64,000 nt of DNA from positions 434,001 to 498,000 of the forward strand of contig NZ_CP021642.1 in NCBI RefSeq assembly GCF_003048375.1, in the 5' to 3' direction. This stretch comes from Campylobacter concisus. GTDB taxonomy: Bacteria; Campylobacterota; Campylobacteria; Campylobacterales; Campylobacteraceae. This document shows, one piece after another, positions 27,894-36,688 of this stretch; the stretch's first letter is position 1; the number at the start of each line of letters is the position of its first letter. The notes under the pieces were generated by a model. That model was not told the origin of the DNA. It saw only the letters and a list, made by a program, of their open reading frames with translations, and searched no databases. The translations under genes were made by a program, and so were the position numbers.

Positions 27894-29042
27894 ATGAAAG
27901 TCTCTTATAACTCCATCTTAACAAAACAGCACTACCAAAAACAGACAAAAAGCGAAGGCTTTGCAAATTTCTTGCCTAACACTCCAAATATAAATTCGAT
28001 CAGCCAAACCACTACTCCCAAGAATGACTTTGTTTCATCTAGTAGTATCGACTCTCTTTATCAGGCTAAATTTACTTCACAAGAGGGTTATGGATATAGT
28101 GTAGATGCTAAAGGATTTATGGGAGCTGATTTTAACAAGGCAGCAGGCTTGCCACAGGACTTTAAAATCCACAAAAGCACGCTTGATGCGATAGTGCTAC
28201 ACAATCAAAAACACCCAAACTTTACAAATTTTTCAATGAATACAAAAAAAGATAATGTGCTATTTGGAGAGGATAGCTTTGCAAATATCGATCTAGCAGA
28301 TACCATCAAGCAATACTATAAAATTTTTGATCAAATTTCAGCTGGAGTTATTAGCAAGGGCAAAGAATTTTACTCAAATGAAGATCTAGCAAAGATGCCA
28401 AAGGGCTACTTTTCAAAAGATAAAAAAATAGATTATTCCGAATATCTAATGGGTAGGATGTCGAGCGATGAGATAGATGGGCTAACTGATAGGAGTAATG
28501 AGAAGGTAACTCATGTCTTCAGGACAGCCCAAGATGCAGACGATGCGCGTAAGCTAATGAATGATCTAAAAGACATAAATGTAGAAGTTAATGGAAATTT
28601 CCTTGACTTCTCTCCAGAAGTTATGACAACTGAGCATACTATCCCTTATATGTGGGTTAGTAGTGCTGGATATGACTTTAAGCCTGATATGTCTGTATAT
28701 GATAATGAACAAGGCTATACAAAGGAGCAAATCTTTGTCGCATTTTTAAAAAACGAGCAAGGTCTTGTGTTGCAAGGTGGCACAACAAGGATAACTGATG
28801 AGGCTCGCAATGTATATAGAGACAAACTCATACTTACAAAGCAAGATAGAAGCGAGATAGGCATACCAAAAGCTTATTATAATGAGATACTATCTGGCAA
28901 GAAAGATCTAAAAGATATACTAGCTAGGATTTTAAAGCTTAGAAATTTAGAGCTAAAAAAAGATCAAACGCTTGAGGGACTAGCAAATAAAATAATGGAT
29001 GTTTTAAAAGAATTTGATGAGAGGATGAAGGTAAAAGCCTAA
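27894..29042 (+). CDS. Cj0814-like flagellum-dependent secreted protein, full length
   Basis: The longest and apparently intact paralogue, 382 residues. It has no signal peptide; the first 55 residues are Ser/Thr/Asn/Gln-rich. The family core GADFNKAAGLPQDF is at about 76-89, followed by DLADTIKQYYKIF, DLAKMPKGY and a distal YDFKPDMSVYDNEQGYTKEQIFVAFLK block that also occurs in the minus-strand paralogue. The C terminus is a charged helix. The ribosome site is AAGGAG. It overlaps the recO stop on the other strand by a few bases. Secretion through the flagellar apparatus is inferred from the family and from RpoN control. Confidence 0.82.
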   Translation: MKVSYNSILTKQHYQKQTKSEGFANFLPNTPNINSISQTTTPKNDFVSSSSIDSLYQAKFTSQEGYGYSVDAKGFMGADFNKAAGLPQDFKIHKSTLDAIVLHNQKHPNFTNFSMNTKKDNVLFGEDSFANIDLADTIKQYYKIFDQISAGVISKGKEFYSNEDLAKMPKGYFSKDKKIDYSEYLMGRMSSDEIDGLTDRSNEKVTHVFRTAQDADDARKLMNDLKDINVEVNGNFLDFSPEVMTTEHTIPYMWVSSAGYDFKPDMSVYDNEQGYTKEQIFVAFLKNEQGLVLQGGTTRITDEARNVYRDKLILTKQDRSEIGIPKAYYNEILSGKKDLKDILARILKLRNLELKKDQTLEGLANKIMDVLKEFDERMKVKA

Positions 29043-29653
29043 AGTCCGTCAAGTAAAATTTTATAAAGGCGGTTTATCTCATCGTCATTTAGCTCGATCG
29101 TGCTTTTTGTATCAAACAAATTTTTGATCTTGCTAGCGTCAAATTCGCTTCTATCAAGGCAGTGCTTGTGAGAGGGCAAAAAGCCACGAGTTAGGCAAAG
29201 CTCGCTTTCTATCTCCTCGTCGCAGATAAAGCACTCAAGCTCGCTGTGAAGCCTGCCTTCATACTCTAAAATTTTGACGTAGCTTTCGATGATAAGGCGT
29301 TTTGGGTTTTGTAGCTGCATCTGTTTGGCGCAGCGATCAAGCTCAAAAAAGTAAATTTCATCGAGCTGCTCGACCTCTTTTAGATGATCATAAAGTAGGC
29401 GCATAAACTGCTGCCAAATGATGAGTTTGTCGCGCTCTAGCAGCCACTTAAAGCCAAGGTGAAGTATGCTTCTAAGCTTTGGTAGAAACTTAGCCTCTTG
29501 CTCGAGCTCAAAGTCGATCTTGTAGCCAGTCATGATGTTTGAGTGGCGTGCGCCAAAAAATCTATATGACTTTACGAGCAAATTTGGCGTTAGCACAAAG
29601 ACTAAAAGGTCCTCGTCTCTGACCTTTTGCACGCGCAGGATGTAGCCTTGCAT
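29039..29653 (-). CDS. recO: DNA repair protein RecO (short epsilonproteobacterial form)
   Basis: RecFOR-pathway mediator, 204 residues. It has an N-terminal OB-fold-like part (QGYILRVQKVRDEDLLVFVLT, YRFFGARHSNI), a helical middle and a C-terminal zinc-like motif CFIC...C...HKHC. This length and composition are what I recall for Campylobacter RecO. It starts on the base after the dus stop, so the two are translationally coupled. Sequence similarity to E. coli RecO is low; the assignment rests on the family pattern and position. Confidence 0.78.
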   Translation of the reverse strand: MQGYILRVQKVRDEDLLVFVLTPNLLVKSYRFFGARHSNIMTGYKIDFELEQEAKFLPKLRSILHLGFKWLLERDKLIIWQQFMRLLYDHLKEVEQLDEIYFFELDRCAKQMQLQNPKRLIIESYVKILEYEGRLHSELECFICDEEIESELCLTRGFLPSHKHCLDRSEFDASKIKNLFDTKSTIELNDDEINRLYKILLDGL

Positions 29654-30577
29654 CTAGGCAAAAAACTCCCTTATGCGCTCTCTCATCGCTGCCACATCTT
29701 TGATAAAATTTACATCGTTTCTAAATGTTGTTGCGCCGTCTATGCCCTTGCTGTATTGGTGGAGGTGCTTTCTAAATATGCAAAGTCCGTGCTCGCCGTA
29801 GTGCTCGATCATAGCGTCGAAGTGAGCTAGTATGATCTCTTGTTTTAGTGCCTTATCCACGCTACTTTTGGTCTTTATCTCGTGAAATATCCAAGGGTTG
29901 CCGATGCTTGCTCTACCGATCATAAGGGCGTCGCATTTTGTGAGATTTAAAATTTCATCTGCATTTTGCGCGTTTATGTCGCCATTTGCAATAACTGGGA
30001 TTTTCACGCTCGCTTTTACTCTAGCGATCGCTTCATAATCAACCTTTGCGCTGTATCCACCAGCTCTGGTGCGCCCATGCACTGCGATGTAGTCTGCGCC
30101 CGCTTCTTCGCAGGCCTTTGCGATTTTCTCTTCATTTTTGTCGTTAAAGCCAAGTCTAAATTTAACGCTTAGGCTCTCTTTGTTTGAGATGCTTTTTATG
30201 GCTTCGATTATGCTTTGAAGTTTGTCTAGGTCGTTTAGTAAAGCCGATCCTGCGCCTTGTCTAACGACCTTTGGTACAGGGCAGCCACAGTTTAGATCGA
30301 GCCCATAAATCCCATCAAATTTATTGATTATCAACACGGCTTTTTTTAAATTTTCTATGTCGCTACCAGCTATTTGGACGACGTAGGGCTCTTCGTTTGG
30401 GGACTTTTTAAGCATTTCAAGGGTTTTGTCACTGCTCTCATAGACCAGAGCATTTGCGCTGATCATCTCGCTAACAGTGACGTCGCAGCCAAATTTCTTG
30501 ACGACGCTTCGTAACGGCAGGTCAGAAAAACCAGCAAGTGGCGCTAAGAAAAGTGGCTTTTTACTAAAGTCTATCAT
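29654..30577 (-). CDS. dus: tRNA-dihydrouridine synthase
   Basis: FMN-dependent tRNA uridine reductase of 307 residues with a TIM barrel: LAPLAGFSDLPLRSV, GLDLNCGCPVPKVVRQGAGSAL (catalytic Cys in CGCP), VKFRLGF, IAVHGRTRAGGYSAKVDYE, IPVIANGDI and LMIGRASIGNPWIF. It is closest to the DusB group. It lies between recO and a membrane protein gene, overlapping the latter's stop by four bases. Confidence 0.95.
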   Translation of the reverse strand: MIDFSKKPLFLAPLAGFSDLPLRSVVKKFGCDVTVSEMISANALVYESSDKTLEMLKKSPNEEPYVVQIAGSDIENLKKAVLIINKFDGIYGLDLNCGCPVPKVVRQGAGSALLNDLDKLQSIIEAIKSISNKESLSVKFRLGFNDKNEEKIAKACEEAGADYIAVHGRTRAGGYSAKVDYEAIARVKASVKIPVIANGDINAQNADEILNLTKCDALMIGRASIGNPWIFHEIKTKSSVDKALKQEIILAHFDAMIEHYGEHGLCIFRKHLHQYSKGIDGATTFRNDVNFIKDVAAMRERIREFFA

Positions 30578-31572
30578 TTAAAAAATAGCGAGCTAGGCAC
30601 CATTTTGCCGTTATCTCGCAAAAATAGTAAAACCTTTATCTCTTTAAACTCATCAGGGTCGCTGCCCTCGATAGCTTCTCTTACTTTATCAAGCATTTGA
30701 AGCTCAAATAGCGCATATACGTAGGCTTCATCAGCGTCAGCATGGATGCTTTTTAGCTTCTCAAAGATGCCGATAAATGCGTCTGGTTTTAGTTTATTTT
30801 TAAGCATTATAGCTGCTTTGTCGTATTGTGCTTTTGTTACTTTTGCATTATTTAAAAGATCGAAAATTTCATCGCTACTTAGGTCGATCTCATCATTTAC
30901 AAAACGCGTGATAATGGTCATTATATCTTCGCTTGCTAGCTCTGGATCGATTTTTTTAATCTCGCTAAATGAAGCTGTTTTTATGAGCTTATAGAAGGCT
31001 GCCTTTTTAAGGCTATCGTTTTGCTCTTGATTTTTAAGCACATCAAGATAGTAAGTAGGCATCTGCTCGATCTTGTTTAGCTCGTTTAGGATGTTTAGCT
31101 TGCTATCTTTTGCTAGTCTAAATTTCTTTAGATCGACGATCTCTTTGTTTTTTATGCTTTTTATGGTTTGTAAAATGTTATTTATCTCGCCGTCATCAAC
31201 GCCAACATCTTTAAGCTCGCCTACTGGTGAGATAGAGCGTGTGAGCTGTGAGGCGATCTTGTAAGTATCGGTTTTGAAGTCTTTGTTGCTCTCAAAGCCA
31301 AGAAGCGTCTCTTTTGCAAGGTCTTTGTAGAGCTGGCTATCTTTTTTTATCCATTTTTTATATCTATAAAAGGCGTATCCGTGATATGCGATGTGAAGTA
31401 GGGCAAGGAGCGCCAAAAGGGCTACTGGAAGTGCCACCCAGACAGCTACTGGCAAGGTTATGGCTTGACCTAAGAGCTCAAAGGTGAAGTCTGAACTATT
31501 AAGAGAATAGGTAAGTCCTGCAACAACTGCTGTGTAGATGATGCAGTAGACGAGAAATTTTCTGGTTTTCAT
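30574..31572 (-). CDS. Conserved hypothetical membrane protein (Cj0124-like position)
   Basis: Not assigned. It has 332 residues: two N-terminal membrane helices (FLVYCIIYTAVVAGLTYSL and PVALLALLALLHIAY), then an entirely helical, Lys/Asp/Glu-rich cytoplasmic domain of about 250 residues. No catalytic motif is visible; the helical tail may be a repeat-like scaffold. In C. jejuni I recall an uncharacterised membrane protein in the same dus-dksA interval. It is co-directional with dksA-like and dus, overlapping dus by four bases. Confidence 0.8.
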   Translation of the reverse strand: MKTRKFLVYCIIYTAVVAGLTYSLNSSDFTFELLGQAITLPVAVWVALPVALLALLALLHIAYHGYAFYRYKKWIKKDSQLYKDLAKETLLGFESNKDFKTDTYKIASQLTRSISPVGELKDVGVDDGEINNILQTIKSIKNKEIVDLKKFRLAKDSKLNILNELNKIEQMPTYYLDVLKNQEQNDSLKKAAFYKLIKTASFSEIKKIDPELASEDIMTIITRFVNDEIDLSSDEIFDLLNNAKVTKAQYDKAAIMLKNKLKPDAFIGIFEKLKSIHADADEAYVYALFELQMLDKVREAIEGSDPDEFKEIKVLLFLRDNGKMVPSSLFFK

Positions 31573-31581
31573 ATTTTCTCC

Positions 31582-31938
31582 TTAGTTTTTTGCTGTTTTT
31601 TCTATTATCTCACGACAAGCTATGCAGTATTTTGCATGCGGTTTTACTTTTAGGCGAGGGACGCCGATCTCCTCTTCGCACATGTCACAAATTCCATAAG
31701 TCTTGTTTGCTATCTTCTCAAGCGCCTCGTCGATCTCGTGAAGCTCGGCTCTTTGCTGGGTTGATATAGACTGCTCTATAAGCTGGTCAGTATTTACTGA
31801 AGCGATGTCAAATTCATCGCTTACTCCACTATCTCTTAGGCCACTTACTTCAACTGATGAGTCATAAATATTTTTTTTGATTTGTAACTTTCTATCTTCA
31901 AGTAGTTTTTTGAAAAAATTTAGCTCGTTTTGAGTCAT
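31582..31938 (-). CDS. dksA: DksA/TraR-family transcription regulator
   Basis: RNA-polymerase secondary-channel regulator, 118 residues from the ATG at 31938, chosen because AAGGAATAT precedes it and Campylobacter homologues begin at this point; the frame is open 15 codons further upstream. A coiled-coil N terminus carries DEFDIAS, and the C terminus has the zinc finger CDMCEEEIGVPRLKVKPHAKYCIAC. It modulates rRNA and amino-acid promoters with ppGpp; in C. jejuni DksA-like affects stable RNA and virulence. Confidence 0.92.
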   Translation of the reverse strand: MTQNELNFFKKLLEDRKLQIKKNIYDSSVEVSGLRDSGVSDEFDIASVNTDQLIEQSISTQQRAELHEIDEALEKIANKTYGICDMCEEEIGVPRLKVKPHAKYCIACREIIEKTAKN

Positions 31939-31949
31939 TTTATATTCCT

Positions 31950-32405
31950 TTATTTGTGATATGGGTGGTTTGCATTGATACAAAGCCCTCTAAAAATTTG
32001 CTCAAAAAGTACGAGCTTGGCGACTTTGTGCGCCATAGTCATCTTGCTTAAGCTTACGACTTTTTGTGCCTTGTTTTTTAAATTTTGGCTAAGCCCATAA
32101 GCTCCACCTATGAAAAAATTGATCTGTGAATTTGAGTTTAAAATTTGAGCAAATTCTTGGCTGTCAAGCTGTGAGCCATTTTCATCAAGCATCACACAAA
32201 AGCCTTTTAAATTTGGCTCGTAAATTTCATCATAAGCTCTTAGCGCATCACTTCTGCCGCTGCTTTGAGCCTTTGCTATCTTTTCATTAAATATGATTTT
32301 GTCGTTTATCTTGGCAAATTTTGCACTCATTTTTATATATTCTTGTATCTCGTTTTCAAAGTTATCACGCGATGATTTTTGAATGCTAAAAACCGAAATT
32401 TCCAA
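31950..32405 (-). CDS. rlmH: 23S rRNA pseudouridine-1915 N3-methyltransferase
   Basis: SPOUT methyltransferase of 151 residues, with [14 protein letters not shown], the SAM-knot [10 protein letters not shown] and the C-terminal signature [19 protein letters not shown] plus ANHPYHK. Translation starts at TTG; AAAGGG lies just upstream, inside the end of accD. It methylates the pseudouridine in helix 69. The operon is accD-rlmH-dksA. Confidence 0.95.
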   Translation of the reverse strand: MEISVFSIQKSSRDNFENEIQEYIKMSAKFAKINDKIIFNEKIAKAQSSGRSDALRAYDEIYEPNLKGFCVMLDENGSQLDSQEFAQILNSNSQINFFIGGAYGLSQNLKNKAQKVVSLSKMTMAHKVAKLVLFEQIFRGLCINANHPYHK

Positions 32406-32407
32406 AC

Positions 32408-33322
32408 TTACCCTTTGGTTTTTAGCTTTAGCTCAAAGCCAGCTTCACTCTCGCTTGTCGCCTCGTTTTTAACGGCTTTTTTGTTGCTTGTAAGAAATTT
32501 AACCATATCGCTTATATATTTTTTGTGCTCGCTTCTTGGCACGATGTCATCTATAAGACCATGTTCAAGCAAAAATTCAGCCCTTTGAAAGCCCTCTGGA
32601 AGATCAGCGCCTATGGTTTGTTTGATAACCCTTTGTCCTGCAAAGCCTATTAGCGCGCCAGGTTCAGCGATTATTAGATCTCCAAGCCATGCAAATGATG
32701 CACTAACGCCGCCCATCGTAGGATCTGTAAGGATAGAAATATATGGTAGTCTTGCTTCATCAAGAAGTTTTAGGGCTGCTGAAGTCTTTGACATCTGCAT
32801 CAAAGAAAATGTGCTCTCTTGCATTCTAGCGCCACCAGATGCGCTTACGATGATTAAGGCTTGGCATTTTTCGATCGCGCGTTTTATCGCTCTTACGATC
32901 TTTTCGCCCTCGACTGAAGCTAGTGAGCCGCCCATGAAGCCAAAGTCAAAAACAACTAGCTGGATCTCTTGCCCGTTGCATTTGCCTTCGCCGCATATCA
33001 CTGAGCTTGTGCGTCCTGTCTTTTCTTTATTTTCTGTGATTCTTTTTTTGTATGATTTTTTATCGACAAAATTTAAAGGATCTACTGGTTTTAAATTTGC
33101 GTCAAATTCTACAAAGCTACCTTCATCGCAGATCAAATTTATGCGATCATCAGCTTTTAATCTCATGTGGTAGCCGCATTTTGGGCATACATTAAAACAA
33201 GCTTCAACTTCTTTGTAATACATCAGTGAGTGGCAGTTGTCGCATTTTACCCAGTGTGTAGGTGCTTCTTCTGGACGAGGTTGAGCTTTTCTTATCTTTG
33301 AAAAAATGTCTGAGAAATTCAT
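32408..33322 (-). CDS. accD: Acetyl-CoA carboxylase carboxyltransferase subunit beta
   Basis: Fatty-acid synthesis subunit, 304 residues from the ATG at 33322; a GTG at 33334 would add four residues. The N-terminal zinc ribbon has [32 protein letters not shown]; the crotonase-like part has [51 protein letters not shown] and [11 protein letters not shown]. In E. coli it pairs with AccA, which is not in this window. Confidence 0.95.
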   Translation of the reverse strand: MNFSDIFSKIRKAQPRPEEAPTHWVKCDNCHSLMYYKEVEACFNVCPKCGYHMRLKADDRINLICDEGSFVEFDANLKPVDPLNFVDKKSYKKRITENKEKTGRTSSVICGEGKCNGQEIQLVVFDFGFMGGSLASVEGEKIVRAIKRAIEKCQALIIVSASGGARMQESTFSLMQMSKTSAALKLLDEARLPYISILTDPTMGGVSASFAWLGDLIIAEPGALIGFAGQRVIKQTIGADLPEGFQRAEFLLEHGLIDDIVPRSEHKKYISDMVKFLTSNKKAVKNEATSESEAGFELKLKTKG

Positions 33323-33353
33323 CTTTTTACCCACTTATATTAAAAATTGTGGG

Positions 33354-33359
33354 ATTATA
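33354..33359 (-). promoter_or_regulatory. Probable -10 box of accD
   Basis: TATAAT on the minus strand, 32 nt before the accD ATG, in the spacer between accD and bamA. Confidence 0.5.
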
Positions 33360-33416
33360 TCTAATGTTAGCCTTGCTTTTTCTTATATGACTTAAAGTTT
33401 GTTTGTTTGTGGGGGA

Positions 33417-33442
33417 TTTAAGGGGCAAACTAGCCCCTTAAA
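33417..33442 (-). terminator. Hairpin after bamA
   Basis: A 10-bp stem (TTTAAGGGGC with GCCCCTTAAA) and 6-nt loop, 10 nt after the bamA stop. On the minus strand the tail is C-rich rather than T-rich, but TTAA ends of the stem can act as the U run. Confidence 0.55.
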
Positions 33443-33451
33443 AGTATCTTA

Positions 33452-35707
33452 TTAGAAGCGTCTTCCGATAGTAAATTCGAATGTATTTGTATCATCGCCC
33501 TCTTTAGGTTTAAGAGCTTTTGCGAAGATTAGTTGAAGTGGTCCGATAGGTGTTATCCACTCGATACCTGTACCAACTGATGATCTTTTTATCTCATTTA
33601 GACTATTTTCGCCGATCATACCATAGTCGTAAAATACAACGCCACGCATTTTGACACGCTCTATTATAGGAAAGCTCATCTCAACTGAGTTGTTAAATGA
33701 AGTCTCGCCGCCGTATTCATAGTAATCGCCATTATATTTTACTTTTGGAGATACGGTTCTGCTCTCGTAACCACGTAAGCTTCTTATACCACCAAGGTAA
33801 AGTCTTTCGTTAATCGGAGTATAGCCTCTCTCCCAAATTTTGCCAAAGCTTGCTTTATATCTTAAGATAAGATCGTAGTCGATGTACTCTCTAAGACCTA
33901 GATAGTAGTTGAAATTTGTGCGGTTTTTAACAAAATCCATATCGCCGCCAAGTCCTGCTATCTCAAATGATGTGCTAGCTATGATACCGCGTCTTGGCAA
34001 GTAGTAATCATCGGTGCTATTATATGTTAAAGCTGGAGTTATAGCGCTTTTTATAGCCTTGCCTTCTCTATAAATTTCTTTGCCTGTGTATCTATTTATA
34101 TCTCTAAGCTCATCATCTTTTAAAGTAACTTTACTTTGCTCGATGTTATAAGTAAGTGATGCACTTAAATTTCTGGTTAATTTTCTACCTAGTGTTGTGC
34201 TAAAGCCGTAGCTTCTCTCTTTATATGTTCTCCAGTCATAGTCGTTTGCATAGAGTGTTCCGCCAAGGCTATACTCTGAGTCAAAAATTCTTGGATTTGT
34301 AAGACTTATCTGACCCGAAAGCTCTCTATCACTCTTATCAACGCTTACTTGTCCTTGAAGGCCAGAGCCAAAGATGTTTGTGTCAGAAAGTGCAGCGTTT
34401 AGCAGCAAGCCATCGCTACTTCCGTATCCGATACCACCGCTTATTGAGCCAGTTGAGGCCTCTTTTACTTTTACTTTTAGATCGACTGTGTTTTTATCAA
34501 CTGGATCCTCTTCTATCTCGACATCATCAAAGTAGCTTGTTCTTTTTAGTGCATCTTTTGAGTCTTGAAGGTCGGTTCTACTATATAAATTTCCCTCAGT
34601 TAGATATAGCTCACGTCTTACGACACGATCAACTGTTCTATCGTTTCCTGAAATTTGAACGTTTCTTATATATACTTTTTCGCCAGGATCAACTTCGTAG
34701 TCGATATCAACTGTTTTATTTTCATCAAATTTATCAGTCTTTGGATATACTTTGACAAATGCATAGCCCTTGTCAGCGACCATATCGTCAAGCTTTTTCA
34801 TATCTTGGCGAAGTCTTGCTGAGTTCATCGTATCGCCAGCTTCAAGTCTAAAGTCGTCTATGATCTTTTTAGTATCAAGTCCTAGCTCTTCAGGTGCTGT
34901 GATGCTTACGTTTGAAACCTTATAAGGCTCGCCCTCGTGGATGTAGTATGTAAGATCGGCTGTGTAGTTATCAAATGATGCATTTAGATAAGGTGACGAA
35001 ACAGTCGCGTCTAGATAGCCTTTTTGAAAATATTTATCTTGAATTCTTGCTGGGTCATTTTCAAGCTCAAAAAGTTTAACTTTTCCGTCGTTTCTGCCCC
35101 AAAGCCAACCCATAAATTCTCTACTTTTGTTTGCAACAACTGGCTCGATATCATCATAGTCAAACTCTTTTGCGCCGACTAAATTTACCTTTTTGATTAT
35201 CATATTTTCGCCGCGGTTTATATTTAGAGTGATAAAAAGTGAGCTGTCGTTGTCTGCAACTGGCTGTTTTTCTACATCTACAACTGTGTCAAAGTAGCCC
35301 TTTGACTCGTAATACTGGCGAATTCTCTCTTTTGTTTTTTCGATAGTTAGCTCATCATACATATTGCCAGGTTTTATGTTGATTAGCGACTCGATCGCAG
35401 TTTTGTCGTTTGTCACAACGCCCTTTAGATCGACTCTAGCTACACTTGGCTTCTCTTTTACTTTTACTAAAAGATTGCCACTACCCGTATCTTCTATGTA
35501 GATATCATCAAAATAATTTTGCTTGTATAAATTTGTGATAGCCTTGTCGCTAAGCTTTGGCGTTAGCTCTTGACCGACTTTTAGCCCCATTATCTGAGTG
35601 GCTACATCAGGCGAAAGGTGGATTAGACCTTTGAAATTTATTGACTGAATAGTTTGCGCATTTAGACCGCTTAAAGCTAGTGCTAGTAAAAATAATTTCT
35701 TTTTCAT
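33452..35707 (-). CDS. bamA: Outer membrane protein assembly factor BamA
   Basis: Essential Omp85 insertase, 751 residues. A signal peptide (KKLFLLALALSGLNAQ) precedes five POTRA domains (about 20-410), including the IRQYYESKGYFDTVV-type repeats. The C-terminal 16-strand barrel follows, with SGGIGYGSSDGLLLNA, the lid-loop region LYLGGIRSLRGYE (the VRGF-like R-G-Y motif), and a terminal ...FEFTIGRRF ending in the aromatic residue expected for the family. It is divergent from tyrA. Confidence 0.97.
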   Translation of the reverse strand: MKKKLFLLALALSGLNAQTIQSINFKGLIHLSPDVATQIMGLKVGQELTPKLSDKAITNLYKQNYFDDIYIEDTGSGNLLVKVKEKPSVARVDLKGVVTNDKTAIESLINIKPGNMYDELTIEKTKERIRQYYESKGYFDTVVDVEKQPVADNDSSLFITLNINRGENMIIKKVNLVGAKEFDYDDIEPVVANKSREFMGWLWGRNDGKVKLFELENDPARIQDKYFQKGYLDATVSSPYLNASFDNYTADLTYYIHEGEPYKVSNVSITAPEELGLDTKKIIDDFRLEAGDTMNSARLRQDMKKLDDMVADKGYAFVKVYPKTDKFDENKTVDIDYEVDPGEKVYIRNVQISGNDRTVDRVVRRELYLTEGNLYSRTDLQDSKDALKRTSYFDDVEIEEDPVDKNTVDLKVKVKEASTGSISGGIGYGSSDGLLLNAALSDTNIFGSGLQGQVSVDKSDRELSGQISLTNPRIFDSEYSLGGTLYANDYDWRTYKERSYGFSTTLGRKLTRNLSASLTYNIEQSKVTLKDDELRDINRYTGKEIYREGKAIKSAITPALTYNSTDDYYLPRRGIIASTSFEIAGLGGDMDFVKNRTNFNYYLGLREYIDYDLILRYKASFGKIWERGYTPINERLYLGGIRSLRGYESRTVSPKVKYNGDYYEYGGETSFNNSVEMSFPIIERVKMRGVVFYDYGMIGENSLNEIKRSSVGTGIEWITPIGPLQLIFAKALKPKEGDDTNTFEFTIGRRF

Positions 35708-35739
35708 TAAATTTAACCTAGAGTTTTAGTATAAGTGCG

Positions 35740-35745
35740 TATAAT
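35740..35745 (+). promoter_or_regulatory. Probable -10 box of tyrA
   Basis: TATAAT in the 89-nt bamA/tyrA divergent spacer, 51 nt before the tyrA ATG. A second TATAAT at 35777-35782 is too close to the start to be the main one. Confidence 0.4.
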
Positions 35746-35796
35746 ATCATATTTTATTTTTAAAAAATTTAAATTTTATAATTTTAAAGGTTTTTT

Positions 35797-36627
35797 ATGA
35801 AAATAGGTATCATCGGACTTGGTCTTATGGGCGGCTCGCTTGGTCTTGCACTAAAAGATGAAAAATTGATCTCATGTGTTAGCGGATATGATAAAGATGA
35901 AAATCACAGCAAAAAAGCGCTAGAACTTGGCTTGGTGCATGAAATTTTAAGCATTGATGAGATGAAAAAGAAGTGTGACATCATCTTTTTGGCTGTTCCA
36001 GTTGAGGCTATCGTAAGCATCGTGCAAAATTTAACTGACATTAGTGAAGATACGACGATCATTGACTTTGGCTCGACAAAGCAAAAGATAATAGAAGCCG
36101 TGCCAGAAAAAATTCGTAAAAATTTCATCCCAGCTCACCCGATGGCAGGTACTGAGTACTCTGGTCCTGAGGCTGCCTTTAAGTCACTTTACACAGGGGC
36201 GACTGTCATAGTTTGCGACTTTGCTGAGAGTGCAGAAAAACATGTAAAAAGAAGCGTTGAGTTATTTTCTTGCCTTGGCATGAAAATCATTTTCATGAGT
36301 GCAAAAGAGCATGATCATCACGTGGGTCTCATCTCGCATCTGCCTCACGCTATTGCATTTTCGCTTGCTAGCGGGATCTTAAAAGAAGAGGATAAAAGGC
36401 ATATCGTAGCCCTTGGCGGGCCTACATTTAAGGGTATGATACGTGTTGCAAAGAGCTCGCCATTTATGTGGAGCGATATCTTTAAGCAAAATAAAAATAA
36501 TGTCGTTGCCGCGATAAATATGTTTGAAAAAGAGCTAAATTTATGCAAAGATCTTATAAAAGACGAGCGCTGGGATGAGCTTTTTGATTGGATGAGCGAA
36601 GCTAGAGCCGTAAGAGAAATTTTGTAA
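35797..36627 (+). CDS. tyrA: Prephenate dehydrogenase
   Basis: Tyrosine biosynthesis, oxidative decarboxylation of prephenate. It has 276 residues with the NAD-binding opening IGIIGLGLMGGSLGLALK, then IDFGSTKQKI, HPMAGTEYSGPEAA, the catalytic-site region EHDHHVGLISHLPHAIAF and GGPTFKGMIRVAKSSP. No chorismate mutase domain and no ACT domain are present. A weak ribosome site AAAGG precedes the ATG. Confidence 0.95.
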   Translation: MKIGIIGLGLMGGSLGLALKDEKLISCVSGYDKDENHSKKALELGLVHEILSIDEMKKKCDIIFLAVPVEAIVSIVQNLTDISEDTTIIDFGSTKQKIIEAVPEKIRKNFIPAHPMAGTEYSGPEAAFKSLYTGATVIVCDFAESAEKHVKRSVELFSCLGMKIIFMSAKEHDHHVGLISHLPHAIAFSLASGILKEEDKRHIVALGGPTFKGMIRVAKSSPFMWSDIFKQNKNNVVAAINMFEKELNLCKDLIKDERWDELFDWMSEARAVREIL

Positions 36628-36688
36628 TTAACTAAAAATTTATTGATTATATGTAAAATTTCGCAAATAAAATTTAAGGTAATAATAT

